The notes: generated from the sequence alone by a model not told the origin. 64,000 bases of DNA from Schistocerca nitens (GCF_023898315.1 NC_064622.1:162832178-162896177); one strand, 5' to 3'. Shown: positions 32,137 to 44,480, counted from the first letter of the stretch. A program made the numbers and translations.

Positions 32137-33242
32137 TACCACAGAAAGGGTAATTTGTACAGTATGTAAATATAGAGTGTAAGATTTAAGGATGTGCCAT
32201 GTTGCGATGCTTTTGCCTGACCTAGAGGTCATTAAAGAAGTTGTAATTAATAAGTAATTAATGTTGATTAAATGATTTAAGAGTTACTGAATATTAATCA
32301 ATTTAAAAATCCAAGCTGCTAGTTTAAGTTTTCAGCTGAGTCACAGTAGATTAAGCAATGTAAATATGATTTTGTAACTAGCTGTAAGATTTCATGAATA
32401 TGTGTTTTACTAGTCATTGCCGATGTACTTAGACGCTGTTTTAAGCTTCAGGCTAGTACATGCGTGTAATGATGGACAGTGTTGAGTTATCCACTGTGAT
32501 AGTGTTAATGGACTCCTTGAGATTACTCGGGAGTGAGTTTTTCCCAAAGAATTCAGTGAAGCGGACGTTCTGGAAATGCCGTTAGACAGGCGAGTGAGAT
32601 CAAGCGTGCCGCACAGGCGGGCGCAACAATGCTGGCGAGGCGGAGCCGCTGTCGGCTCTTGTGCCGCTCTCGGCATATTTTGTACTTGCGGGTACGAAAG
32701 GCAGAATAGTTTTTCTTCCCGGACAGCTGATGGAAAGAATTCTGCTGTCAATATTTATGTTTTTTTTTCGATCTGCTGAACATTATTATCTTGTTTAGCG
32801 TTAAGTGGACTCTCATGACGAGAATATTAATTATGAAAAGGTTATATAAAAATGTGTATTCTGTGTGATTAATAATTAATTTGCGTGTTTTGATCTACCT
32901 GTTTTTATGACCATGTACTCTGATTGATTTTGTAAATAGTATTCCATTTCTTGATAGGGTAACAAATTTTAATGATTTTGGAATAGCTAAACCATTTTCT
33001 ATGTTTTCTATGAATTTGAATATGTTGTCAACCTGTTTTATTTTGTGCAAGATGACAGAGTGGAATAAGATTAGGAGTGTCTCCACTCAATTATTATGTG
33101 CCTAAAAATTGATTTATGCTTAATTAGACGAATGCTAAATTTTGTTGATGTTTTGAGCATATGCATTTCCGCTGTTTCTTTTTTGGGACATTTTCTGAGT
33201 CTGTTTACGTTACACGAACATCCTCAGACAATGTGGGGCACG
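32137..33242 (+). other. Non-coding 3' part of the Gypsy fossil
   Basis: AT-rich region between the integrase tail and the 3' LTR; no gene recognised. A purine-rich ATGTGGGGCACG precedes the LTR in the place of a polypurine tract. Confidence 0.5.
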
Positions 33243-33356
33243 TGTAACGCCGGAAATGCATATCCTCCTATTTCCATCTATTGTACTATAATTTTTTTCC
33301 TTGTTTTGCCACCTCAAGATATAACATTTCTGTGTCTTTATATATTGTAATGGTTT

Positions 33357-33360
<4 letters not shown>

Positions 33361-33422
<62 letters not shown>
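33361..33422. repeat. (AT)n microsatellite in the 3' LTR
   Basis: 31 AT units; the matching place in the 5' LTR (about 26763-26777) has only about seven TA units. Confidence 0.95.
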
Positions 33423-33425
<3 letters not shown>

Positions 33426-34789
33426 CATTTATGTCGATGTATAATTGGTTTGTTTTGTAAATATTATTTGTATTTTACGCTGGGTCTTGCCTAGGGAAAA
33501 CTATGCTATCGAACGAATACATCGATAGGTCGTGTGGAGAACGAAAGTGTTTAGGATCTTTGGTAGTGTTAACTCTGTCGCGTGGAGCGCGGGCAGAGAG
33601 GGTCTGGCTGGGGTAGTGCAGTGGAGCAGGTGTATTGTGTGACGCTCCCGCGAATTGCCGCGCTTTCGGGGTTGGGCAGCATGTAATTGCGCTCGACTTG
33701 CTATGATAGTTTCTGACACGGTGTCGCGGTCGGGAAGCATTAGCTGGCGCACATCAAGAGCCCGTTTCGCCTGGTGACCGTGTCGAGAAGAAGGCGCACC
33801 AACATCCAGCTTCTGCAACAGCGACGGCCGACAATGAATGACTGTCGCCACCTCCTCGATCGACGGCTTCAAACCTTCAATCAACCAACAAGGAAGACTG
33901 GAAGCACGTAAAGTTTTAGAACTGTATGGCAGACCTCAGCTTTTAAAACTGTTCAAATCACAAAATTACAGCAATGTAGCATGAACCTTTGTTGCTCATT
34001 GTCCCAATTGCATTACCAAGCAGGGTCCCTTCCTTTTCCGGAATGAACCCGAGTGTCGTTGAAATTCAAACGCCAGCATTAAAGCAATATTATTCTATTT
34101 CACTGCTTTAATTTCAAAGTTCAGTTAAAGTATTCATAGCTGGCTACAATATTTAGATTACACAAGCACAAATTATGAGTGCGAGTTTTGTTACCATATT
34201 TTAGCTTACCTGTGACTACAGCTCAGCTTGGTACGTACTAAATTTTACTATTGTTAATTGTTCACAATCATTTAATTCAAGTTCAAAGTTAAATCTCTTA
34301 TTTTCTAAATTGCGTAGTTTCAAGTAGCTTTTGAAATGATTGTTGAGGTAGTCCAAGACTAACCGTATCTTACTGAATTTCGATGTGCTTCAGAAAGAAA
34401 GCTCACTATTAACTTTAGTCACTAAATTAACTTTCGGTTTTCCGGTTTTATTAATTCTTTTGCTAAATTAAGTCAGAGTGTAGCGAAATTTATTACTTCT
34501 GACAAACTTTCAGTTTTCACACTACACGTGCCAACCTTCAGTTGCCACGCTTCTAGTGCTAATTATATGTGTAATAACCTTTCTTTTTCACTTACTATAG
34601 TAATTGTCCTTAGGACTGGCGACAGTAATTTCCCCCAAATCTCAAATATCTAATTACCGCTAGTTAATTGTTAATGTAACGGCCGCACATTTACCCCTTT
34701 TCAAAATTAATTTCCACCAATTTCATTTGCATTTTTCCTTTCATTTAGATGTAACCCTTTCCTCCCTCTTTACCGACAAATTAACTTCG

Positions 34790-34992
34790 ATGAGGCAGGC
34801 CGCGGCGATCTCGCGATTCTAGGCGCGCAGTCCAGAACCGTGCGACTGCTACGGTCGCAGGTTCGAATCCTGCCTCGGGCATGGCTGTGTGTGATGTCCT
34901 TAGGTTATTTAAGTTTAAGTAGTTCTAAGTTCTAGGGGACTGATGACCACAGCAGTTGAGTCCCATAGTGCTCAGAGCCATTTGAACCATTT
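34790..34992 (+). mobile_element. SINE family A (subfamily a3) inside the LTR
   Basis: Complete plus-strand copy. Target duplication TTAACTTCG at 34781-34789 and 34993-35001; the 5' LTR has the uninterrupted site. It therefore inserted after the LTR element. Confidence 0.94.
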
Positions 34993-35090
34993 TTAACTTC
35001 GGTGACGATTGCTTTTCCCAAATTTCCATTAGGTACACGCGGTTTAATTTTTCACTGTCATTCAGGTCGATAAGTGAGGGGGAGGTTACA

Positions 35091-35840
35091 TAGTCATTAG
35101 AAGATCAAATTGCAAAACGACTTAGAAAAGATAACTGTATGGTGCGAAAATTGGTAACCGACCCTAAATAATGAAAAGTGTGACGTCTCCACGCGAGTGC
35201 TAAAAGGAATCCGTTAAACTTCAGTTACACGATAAATGAATCAAATGTAAAGACCGTGAATTTCAATCAAATACCTAGGAATTACAAACTACATAAATTG
35301 GACAGAACACACAGAAAATGTTTGGGGAAGGGAAACCAAAGAATGTGTTTTATTGTCAGAACACTTTGAAAAAGTAACAGATCTACTAAAGAGACTGCCT
35401 ACACTACGCTTGTCTGTCATCTTTGAGAGTACTGTTGCATGATCCGAGGTCCTTACCAGATAGGATTAACGGAGTACATCGAGAAAGTTCAAAGAAGAGC
35501 AACACGTTTTGTATTACTGCGAAGTAGGGGAGAGAGAGTCACTGACATGATACAGGATTTAGGGTGCACATAATTAAAACAAAGGCGTTTCTTGTTGCGG
35601 CGGAATCTTGTCACGAAGTTTTAATCACCAACTTCCTCCTTCGCATGCTAAAATATTTTTTGACGCCGACCTACATAGGAAAAAATGATCGTCATAATAA
35701 AATAAGGGAAATCAGAGATAGCACGGGAAGATGTAGGTGTTCTTTTTTTTTTTTTTTTTTTTTTTTTTGAACACTCTACCAGGAACTTAAGTGTGATTTG
35801 CGAAGTATCTTTGTAGATGCAGATGTAGGAGTGTTGGCTG
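35091..35840 (+). mobile_element. Jockey/CR1-like LINE, segment 3 of 3 (3' end)
   Basis: Resumes the RT thumb/C-terminal part: GCAAAACGACTTAGAAAAG, EYIEKVQRRATRFVLL-style sequence (35470-35520) and YIGKNDRHNKIREIRDSTGR (35672-35733). A T-run interrupts it at 35743-35768. It ends in the GATGCAGATGTAG tail at about 35830. Many frame breaks. Confidence 0.82.
35743..35768. repeat. Poly-T tract
   Basis: 26 consecutive T inside the LINE 3' region, replacing the sequence expected for the SFFPR-type end. Confidence 0.9.
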
Positions 35841-36286
35841 TGGTGCTCCACGATAGCGCTGCACTCTCGTCTTTGAATAGAACGTCCGTCACGTAGGAGA
35901 GAACCCCAGGACAAATATTAGACACATCGCCCATGTTACGTGCTTCTACAGCCCACAGGTCAGAAGCTCACTGTGTCCGCTGTATACGTACCGTGAAGCG
36001 AAGAGATTTATAGGTGATCCGATTGCCAAACTGATTTTACATACAATCGATATATTTCCTGATATGGGTTCCTTACCAAAACTTCATCTGCTAAATACCC
36101 TCTACAACCACTATAAGCCTGTAATAGGAATCACGCTGTACAGGTAGTAAATGGCGCGACAGTTGAGTTCCCTTGTGTGAATTTTCGCGGGCTGTTGTTG
36201 CGGCCTGGCACGCTCTCGTTTCATATTCGTGGACAAGCTACGATGTTTCCTTGGTAATGTTTGTTCTACGGGCATTAGGTCGTATT
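35841..36286. other. Anonymous spacer
   Basis: No gene or repeat recognised. Confidence 0.4.
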
Positions 36287-36400
36287 CCAAGGCATGTTTC
36301 TCTGCCTAGTGTTTCGTCTTCCAATACCGGAGACATCGTCAAAGGGTTTAACAACTCAGAAAGCAGTTACTATCTCAAATAAGCTCAGTAAGCTGAACCG
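36287..36400 (+). repeat. Dispersed repeat shared with 54697-54815
   Basis: Both loci read CCAAGG.AT..TTCTCTGCCTA, TTTCGTCTTCCAA, ACTCAGAAAGCAGTT and end at an ATCTCA...CTCA block. Element type unknown. Confidence 0.7.
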
Positions 36401-36576
36401 TTCATATGTATCCACGCACGTGAGGTTCGTGACGTCATCAGACCTCTGTGTAAGACTGCGGTGTCACGCCGATTTTGGGACTGCCGTCAATTAGGCAGCG
36501 GTTTGATGACGTCACGAAACGACCGTTGCATGGATACGTATAAACGGTTCGGCATGCGGAGCTAGTCTGAGATAGG
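36371..36576. repeat. Foldback repeat with a TGACGTCA site in each arm
   Basis: Arms about 36371-36452 and 36492-36576 are imperfect reverse complements. Both contain GTGACGTCAT/ATGACGTCAC (36430s and 36510s), and CGTTCATATGTATCC pairs with GGATACGTATAAACG. Confidence 0.75.
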
Positions 36577-37749
36577 CGGCTTGTCATTTACTGACCAATG
36601 AAAGTGGTGTTAATTTATGATTGACTCGAGCACACAGGGATGTATGCTTCCGTGAATAACTTCCAGACCAAAATCGTAGTGTACGTAACGTTCTCTTCTA
36701 TTAATACGTGTAAAACCAACACGACTCTTGCAATAAATTCACTGCCCGCACAGGCATCCGCAGTAACACAACACACAAGTCTTATTAATACGCTTAAGTG
36801 CACCTCGTAGTGGAGGTTAAAAGCTTTGAAACGCGTTGTCGAAATAAATTACACAGTGTCTGGTAACAGTAAACGTGCTGTTTCATTCGACATCAATAAC
36901 AGTTGCATTTTAAGTTAATCCTGTCCGCTGTCAACAAAAATTATCAAATGTCACTTGGCTTATACAAATTTTTTTGCCAGCTACAATACTTTGTGTGCTT
37001 ACAAAACTTAACATCTTAATGGATTGTTACGTTATTTTCAAACTTTTTAAATTTTTTGATGACTGGTATAACTAAAACTGAACGGGATGTGATCTGAAAG
37101 CTACATGTTTTGGGATGCTTGGCGAAAACGTAACCATAGGCCAGCACAAGAATAGACGAACGTGGGAAACCTCTGAGAACCAGCCTCGAATTGACCAGCT
37201 GACCCGACTTTCAGCAGACTTGGACTAAAGAAAGTAAATCCTTGCCTCCCTAGTTTGGCGCGTTACTGTGCTGCCATGCCAAATGGACTGAAGAATTCGT
37301 AGCTCTATGACTGCATGTGATGCTCCGCCAAAAGCTATACAGTTTAAGCAGTCCCTAATTTCAGAAATCTTGGAAATTCAATTAATTTTCCTCTCTTCTA
37401 GCGCATAGTTTCCCGTGAACAGTGTGACAGTAAAAAAACCAGATGTGTAGTGGTTGTTACAGTCGTAGTACTTCCCATCGCGCCCAGCAACGTTAAATCT
37501 ACGTTTACTGGGGTGACAACATTCACTGCCAGAAATGCGTGTCCCTCTTGCCGCCGCCATTGCGCACTCCCCCTCTTGCGGTCGCCTATGGTTACTTGGC
37601 TAGCCGCAGTTTTATATTTGGTTTTGCTATCGATAGCAAACTCTCGATCTGCGAAAAATAAATTTTATTACAATATGCAGAAATGTAATGCCATAATTTC
37701 CTCATTATTTGAATTATTGACTGCAGTCGTGTGTGTGAGTTGCGTTTGC

Positions 37750-37754
<5 letters not shown>
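36577..37754. other. Anonymous DNA
   Basis: No recognisable gene, RNA or repeat. Confidence 0.45.

Positions 37755-37801
<47 letters not shown>
37755..37801. repeat. (TG)n microsatellite
   Basis: About 23 perfect TG units. Confidence 0.95.
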
Positions 37802-37802
<1 letters not shown>

Positions 37803-38683
37803 TATTGTTGACGAAGGCCATTGGCCAACTTCAAATATGGAAGTCTTTTTGTTGTGCCTATCTGCGATTCAGCACCTCTGCTATATGGTGAATAGCAACT
37901 TTCCTTCTCATAATATTTTTAAAATCTAAGGAGTCGTTCATACTCAGTCTAGGACGTAAATAAACGACCAGTTTCCTGCAGTAAGGGCATGATTTTTGCA
38001 CATTTACGGAAAGATTATTTTCATGTGTAAGTGGGCTACCATCCGTGTACTAAGACAAAGAAGTATGGAAATGTTCATAGTGTCGCGATACTCAACCGTA
38101 TCAGAATGCTGTACGGCAAGAACTTGGTACTCACTGAGAGAAAAAACTATTTCTCTTCCAGTGGGTATTTGTTATTATATTAAATACTCACAGTCTGAAG
38201 ATTTTTTCACTGGCTGTGCTGATAAATGCTGTAGGGTTCTATCTCCGACTGACCGCCCCCCCCCCCCCTCCCCCTCCGTTTCAGTATGGAAATTCACTGC
38301 CCCCCTTTCCAATATGCAAATTTACACTAAATTATGTCTCTTGTGAAACGACTTGGTGGTCAGTTCAATGGTAGTTGTTAGCAGAGGAAGCAGAACCGTG
38401 CATAGTAAAGGCCTGTTGTTCAAAGCAAGATTCGTGTTAATGTCCACTTCACTTTCTTACTTAACGCTCAAGACTTACGAAGCTGTCACAAAAGGCCACA
38501 AAAACTGCAGTTTGAAAGCGTTACCAATTGTGTTCGGAGTGCGTTTACGTCAGTTAGGCAGCTACGAAGGAAGTTGCGCTTTTTCCCCAGCTTCTGTTTG
38601 TCTTGTGTGTCGAACACAGATTTCTTAACAGGTGCTCTTAACACCTGATGTTACCGCTAATTCTATTCAAGTGCGCCTTCCCC
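37802..38683. other. Anonymous DNA with a poly-C tract
   Basis: No gene recognised. A C-run lies at 38255-38268. The last 11 bases are the left target duplication of the next SINE. Confidence 0.45.
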
Positions 38684-38886
38684 GCTAGCTGGAGTGGCCG
38701 AGCGGTTCTAGGCGCTAGAGTGAGGAATCGCGCGACCGCTACGGTCGCAGGTTCGAATCCTGCCTCGGACATGGATGTGTGTGATATCCTTAGGTTAGTT
38801 AGGTTTAATTAGTTCTAAGTTCTAGGGGACTGATGACCTCAGAAGTTAAGTGTCATAGTGCTCACAGCCATTTGAACCATTTGAAC
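38684..38886 (+). mobile_element. SINE family A (subfamily a1)
   Basis: Full-length; target duplication GCGCCTTCCCC/GCGCCCTCCCC at 38673-38683 and 38887-38897. Confidence 0.94.
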
Positions 38887-38897
38887 GCGCCCTCCCC

Positions 38898-39820
38898 TTT
38901 CGATATTTGTGGTTTCCATACGAAAATTGTGTTGATCTGAGAAACTCTTCAAAGATGGACAACTCCGCTTCTCACTTTTTACAGGCGAGGCCAAAAACTA
39001 ATGTATAGAGTTCTGAATATTTTTCGGGTGATTCTTATGATCCATTATAAAGTAATTTTCAGTTTTATCTTGCTACAGATTGAATATCAAAGCTGAAACT
39101 TGTGAATATATTTAGGAGTTGTACTGTACAGTTACACATGTGAGAATTTGTCCGAGTTTGAAACTGAAGGCAGAGATTAGCTTATGTATGCAATTTTGAA
39201 ACGAGTGTGCTTGACAATATATTAAGAAAATTAGTTTTTTATAGCTCTTTAGATGAAGAACCTCAGTCATTCTAAACAAATAGCCTGTAGCACGAAATCC
39301 CTAGTTATGTAAAGCAAAAACAGAGAGAGAAGCCTATCATGCTACATATCTATATGTTCTTAATCTTGTTTTGTCATGTAAATTTTATTCAGACAATATA
39401 TAAGTTCACAAAAACCAATTCACGTCATGTGGATGAACTACTTAATTCTGTAAATCACGATTTCATCGCGATCAGTACCTTGCAGATGTTCACATTCACA
39501 ACTTTCACTGTGGACAACACTTTCAGTTTCAATTTAAAAAAAAAAATTCGCTGACTGCAAATGTTTAAGCATCAGCTGTGTTGGATATAGATGCACTATT
39601 CCCGGACCCGACTGCGCGTTTATCAAAAGCGGTCACCTTTACCACTTCAGCTGGGTGTGAACTAGAGAGACTAGACGTCCAGAAAGGTACGCAAGAGGGC
39701 CTATGTGTAGTTCGGAAGGTACGAAGGAGGTACTGTCAAAAGCGAAACTGTGAGGGCAGCTCGTGATTCGTGCTTGTATAGCTCGATGGTAAGGACATTG
39801 TGCTTGCAAGTGGAGTCTAG
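38898..39820. other. Anonymous DNA, tRNA-like relic at its end
   Basis: No coding feature. About 39760-39832 (TGTATAGCTCGATGGTAAGG) resembles a tRNA D-arm region, continuing after the SINE at 40027. Too weak to call a tRNA gene. Confidence 0.35.
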
Positions 39821-39832
39821 ATTCATGCCACG

Positions 39833-40026
39833 GCCGGCCGCGGTGGCCGTGCGGTTCTGGCGCTGCAGTCCGGAACCGCGGGACTGCTACGGTCGCAGGT
39901 TCGAATCCTGCCTCGGGCATGGGTGTGTTTGATGTCCTTAGGTTAGTTAGGTTTAAGTAGTTCTAAGTTCTAGGGGACTTATGACCTAAGACGTTGAGTC
40001 CCATAGTGCTCAGAGCCATTTGAACC
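39833..40026 (+). mobile_element. SINE family A
   Basis: Full-length; perfect target duplication ATTCATGCCACG at 39821-39832 and 40027-40038. Confidence 0.95.
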
Positions 40027-40328
40027 ATTCATGCCACGTTCTTACGCTCAGATTTGTCAGGAAGTTTCACATCATCGTACACTACACTGTGAAATAAATT
40101 CTGAAAATAGGCGTCGTGTTGAAAGAAATAACTACATAAAACGTTTGTTAAAGGCCACTGGGAATACATTAGAACAAGTAATGTTTTTCTTATCTGTATC
40201 ATGTTCATCAATGTCCTTTCCTCTTTAATTTATTTTTCTGTCTGTTCATGAGAATTTCTTGCAGCCCACGGTGTTTTTGTGGCTGTTCGGCATATCCACA
40301 TCTCTATTGCTTCAAATTTGTTTTATTG

Positions 40329-40525
40329 GGAATTTGGAAATTTTAGTAAGGTCTTATGGTACCAAACTGCTGAGGTCATCGGTCCCTAAGCTTACACACT
40401 GAATAAGCTAATTTAAACTCACTTACGCTAAGGACAACACACGCACCCATGCCCGAAGGAGGACTCGAATCTCCGGCGGGGCGAACCGCGCGGACCATGG
40501 CAAGGAGCCTCAGACCACGCGGCTA
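40329..40525 (-). mobile_element. tRNA-derived SINE, family B
   Basis: Best family B copy: body GAGGTCATCGGTCCCTAAGC, head GGAGGACTCGAATCTCC and the CGCGGCT end. Target duplication TTGTTTTATTG at 40318-40328 and 40526-40536. Confidence 0.92.
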
Positions 40526-40536
40526 TTGTTTTATTG

Positions 40537-42062
40537 ACCTCATGTTTACGTGAGTGGTACACTGTGATACGTTTGTAATCAGGTCTTGAGGAAAGGAAGT
40601 GGATTATCGAATAAAAATTTAGGATCCTATTTAAAAAGTATGTACTGCGTTTTGTATCTAAATAACGAACAAATTTTCAAGAAAGGCAATTATGCCAGTT
40701 AATGTCTCCATGGTAGCTAAACAATACTTGTTTGACATGTTTTTTATTTGTATATGAATTAGGTTTTTTCCTTGCTCTTCAACTGCAATACCATAACATG
40801 TCCAATATCCTTGTCAAAGTAATCCACTATTGAATAAAACTACTAAGTACTACTACTGTACTTCTACTACTACCATTAAATGTTCCTGGATACCTTACCA
40901 GTTGCCACTAACCTATCCCTTCTTCAGGTATGAGCCTTCCGTAGAATCCTTTCATAGCTGTTCTTAGTAGTACTTACTCACCAAGTTCACCAAGTTACCT
41001 TCCATTAGGAATGTGCAATGTGCTCAGCGACTGGGATATGACTTTCAAAATGATGGAGCACTACAATCTGTCGTCCTTTCCTTTCAGACTTTATTAAAGC
41101 AAAACTAGATTTCGGCTAGTAAGTAGCCACTATCACTGCAATATTTCAGAGTTGTAACACATGTCTTAGTATGTCAGTTCCCTGTTGTTCGGGTTCCTGT
41201 TGCAGTTCATTCAACAATACTTACTTATTTTATAGTTTGTGTCTGCTTAATTTTTAACGTCCTTCAGTAGCACCACATTTAAAATAGTTCCAGTGTGGTT
41301 TTCTCCACATTTTCAACGGTTCAGTTTCCTCTGCCATATAATCATCTCACACTAGTTCAGCATTTTTACTGAAGGAAGCTCTCTTCACCTGCGCTAATCT
41401 ACCTTTAATATCTTCCTTGATTGGCCACCCTGAGTAATCTTACAGTCTATGTAGAACTCTATCACTCCTGCTACTGTGTCTTTCCCAATTTTAATATTAT
41501 GCAAGCCATTGCTCTTATTTCTACTACTCTTTATCACCTTAGTCTCTGATACTAGAGAGGTGTATTTAAATAAATTGGTCATGATTGCTTAGGCATACAA
41601 CCCCTCCCAATCATTTGTCTTCTGTTCTTTGCCCTAAGAGACCACCTACAGCAATTGTTGCAAATGAGTTATGCCTTTAGTAATCTTGGTATTTATTATG
41701 CAGAGTGCATGTCTGTATTTCTGGAATCTCCTCCCAAACCCTTTGATCGATTTCAACCAAATTTGGAACAGAAACACCAGACAACATGAGTATTAGCACT
41801 GTGGGGTTTGTAATTTCATAGCTCCAATAGCAGTGCAAACGGCAAAAATGTGTTTTTCCAACCCCTGGCAAACAGGCTGTGCTGCATGACAGGCATGCTG
41901 TGTGGTAATATTATCGTCCTGCCAAATCAAAGTGCTTTGCAGGGCAGCATACATGTCAGAGGTAAGAATAAGTTTTCCTTCCCTAAATGTGTAAGTGGCC
42001 CCCACATGAAAGTGTGTTCTTTCAGAGCAGTATCATCTTGCTTTATTGGCCTGGTTTTCATA
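40537..42062. other. Anonymous DNA, probably old repeat at its right
   Basis: No gene recognised. About 41690-42060 precedes the polypurine block and includes GATCGATTTCAACCAAATTT, which I recall as part of a dispersed locust repeat; not certain. Confidence 0.4.
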
Positions 42063-42560
42063 ACACCCTGTAGAGGGGACGGGAGGGGATGGGTAGGGGG
42101 AGTTGGGGGCAGGAGAGGATGGGCAGATAGAGAGGGGAGAGGAAGGAAGAGTCAGAGAAAGATGGAGGAGAAGATGGATATTTAGATGTGAATGAGGAGA
42201 TGAATAGGGTGAGCTTACAATAGGAGATGCACAGGTTGATGGTGGAGATGTTTGTAAGAGGTGAGTGGGAGATGGATAGGGAGAGATTGGGAGGAGGGGA
42301 TTGGGAGTGGGGGACAGGAGGAGATGGATAGTAAGATGGGGTGGGAGGAGACAGAAAGAAAGTTGGGGCACAAGGAGATCGAAAGTGAGAGAGGGGGAGG
42401 AGGAGATGGGAACGGAGCGAGGAGGCAGGAGGAGGTGGATAGAGAGAGGAGGAAGATTCGGGCGGAAGGAGAGCACGAAGATTTGGGGTGGAGAAGACGG
42501 ACAGATCGAGGTGGGAGGATGAGGTGGACAGAGAGATCGGCGGGGGAAAGGCGGGAGAAT
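42063..42560 (+). repeat. Degenerate polypurine minisatellite
   Basis: About 500 bp in which nearly every base on the plus strand is A or G, built from degenerate GGAGGAGATGG(A/G)(C/T)AG units of about 30 bp. The long antisense frames over it (Pro/Ser-rich) follow from composition and are not genes. Confidence 0.85.
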
Positions 42561-43744
42561 GCGGATGGAACACATACGCGAGCGTATCAGCGGGAAGAAG
42601 TTACTTCACATCACGACTGACTCGGGATTGACCCTTGTTAATGAACATCACAGAAGATGCTGGAAACGGCCACCGTTGACATCTATGCAGCGCTGCAATC
42701 CATTTTACATTGAAGACTTTGCCAAAACACTTAAACTCTTGCGCAAATAGTTCTATGCGATTTTTCCCGAATTGGGCTTTGCACAGCTCTCGACAACTAT
42801 CATGTGTTGTTTTATCGTGAACATCATGTTATGTTACATTAAACTGCTCGCTAAACGGGCCCGTTCCTCTCACTCAAACGTAACGACACACGCATACATG
42901 TGAGAGCTACCAATTTGTGCTTCTAAATCACAATTTCAAGCATTTTCTGTGATGGGCTGTCCTCAAGCTTATTAACAACGGTCAGTTCTGCGTAAGTCTC
43001 ATAAATACTTCCCGACCCAGCTTTCTTTTGCCCACCCTGAATTTAACAGCAAGCGCGCGCGTTTTCTGACGCCGTTTCGTGTGATGCTTGCCCGTGTCCT
43101 TCAGTGCACTATGCTTCACGCGGTTTCGAGAGAAAATTGCTGGTGATGCTTGCGCATAATTTGCAGCATCGCTGACAGACTTGCATAATCAAAATTTTCT
43201 GTTGCCACATACGTCGTCGACTGAGTACACCAGTAAAGATAAGGCACAGGCGACAAGACCTGCGCAAATGCATACAAAGATGCGGTGTTTCCCGGAATAC
43301 GAAACGGATGAAGTTAATACAGGTCTTTGTGGCACAGATTTAAACATTGTTTTCTGTGCGCCTCGGCTATGAATCCACGAAGCTGTTCTCCAAAGATGCG
43401 ATTGGTTACACGTCTGAATCATGTTATTAAGAAAGAATAAAGCAATTTCGTGAAAATGTGCCTAACTAAGGGAAAGTGCAACACAATTCTAAATTAGTCA
43501 CCCGTTTACACTTAACGCCTTTCCCTCATCGTTGTTCATACAAGGAGAATTCGTTCTGTGCTGTGTTTACGTCTGTGAGGTGTGTGGCGACCGATCGCGA
43601 TTTCTTCAGTAACGTCTCAGTTAAAAGTCGAATGTCTCTCGGTCTTAAAAACTTGATAATTTGTTGTTAATTAAGTGCAAATCGTGTAGCTGTCGAGTAT
43701 TCGTTGAGTGAATACTGCAGTTTTTTTTTTTTCCTCTGTTTGAC
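42561..43744. other. Anonymous DNA
   Basis: No gene or known repeat recognised; short frames only. Confidence 0.45.
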
Positions 43745-44480
43745 TAGTTTGATGCGGCCTACCATAAATTTCTTTCCTGTGCCAACCTCTTCACGTCAGG
43801 GTAACACATGATCCCCATATTTCCTGTTATTTGTTCTATATGTTTCAGTCTACCTTGCCCTACAATTTTATCCTTTACAGCTCCCTCAAATACCACGGAA
43901 GTTATGTCTTGATTTCTCAACACTTGTCCTATCATCCTGCACCTCCTTCTTATCAATGTTTCCAGATGTTCCTCTGCTATGCAGATAACCTCCTCATTTT
44001 TTATCAGTACGTTCTTAGAAAATGCTTTCTCATATTAGTCGATGTTTGCTACTAGTAGACTTCTTTTGGCCAGGGATGCTCTCGTCCGTCATGTTTTATT
44101 TTGCTCCCAACATAATAGAATTCCTTCATTTCATCTTCTTTCCGGGTCCCATTTTTGACGTTAAGTTTGTCATTAATCTCATTTCTGCTGCCTCTCATTA
44201 CTTCAGTCTTTCTTCAGTTTACTCTCAATCCACATTCTGTACTCATTAAACTGTTCAGTCCGTTCAACAGATCGTGCAATTCTCCTTCATTTTCACTGAG
44301 GATAACAATGCCTTCAGTGAATCTTACCAATGATACCCAGCATTTTACTTCCACTCCTGAACCTTCCCTTTATTTCCTTCTTTGCTTCTTCAATATATAG
44401 ATTGAACAGTAGGGACGAAAAACTAGGTGTGTGCCTCACATTCTTTCTAATCAGAGAAATTCGTCCTTAGCCTTCCATTC
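43745..44480 (-). mobile_element. RTE-like LINE 3' remnant, second family
   Basis: Minus strand, 3' end at left. Recognisable pieces: MIRRRCRMIGQVLRNQDITS and VKRLAQERNLW (43759-43956), matching the C-terminal domain of RTE-type ORFs, then leftover RT-end sequence upstream (INDKLNVKNGTRKEDEMKEF near 44150). It differs from the CAA-tailed RTE family. Heavily broken and 5'-truncated. Confidence 0.65.

Larger units (their letters stand above)
26641..35090 (+). mobile_element. Gypsy-type LTR retrotransposon fossil
   Basis: Two long terminal repeats (TG...CA) enclose a Gag-like frame, a further frame, an aspartic-protease-like frame and an integrase C-terminal tail. A 4-bp target duplication TAGT lies at 26637-26640 and 35091-35094. 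The element is broken: the coding set is incomplete. By eye the two LTRs differ at about 20 of some 1.55 kb of alignable positions (about 1.3%), excluding a SINE and a microsatellite in the 3' LTR. With an assumed insect neutral rate of about 3e-9 per site per year, insertion was roughly 2 million years ago. It sits in a LINE copy. Confidence 0.93.
33243..35090 (+). repeat. 3' LTR of the Gypsy fossil, carrying a SINE
   Basis: 1848 bp. Longer than the 5' LTR because of a SINE at 34790-34992 and an expanded (AT)n run at 33361-33422. Confidence 0.95.

Noticed and set aside
39760-40045. tRNA gene interrupted by a SINE
   Set aside because: Only a D-arm-like stretch is visible; no acceptor pairing or T-arm could be supported.
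42033-42575. Antisense 171-180 codon Pro/Ser-rich frames
   Set aside because: They lie wholly over the polypurine block and are open on two frames at once, an effect of composition.
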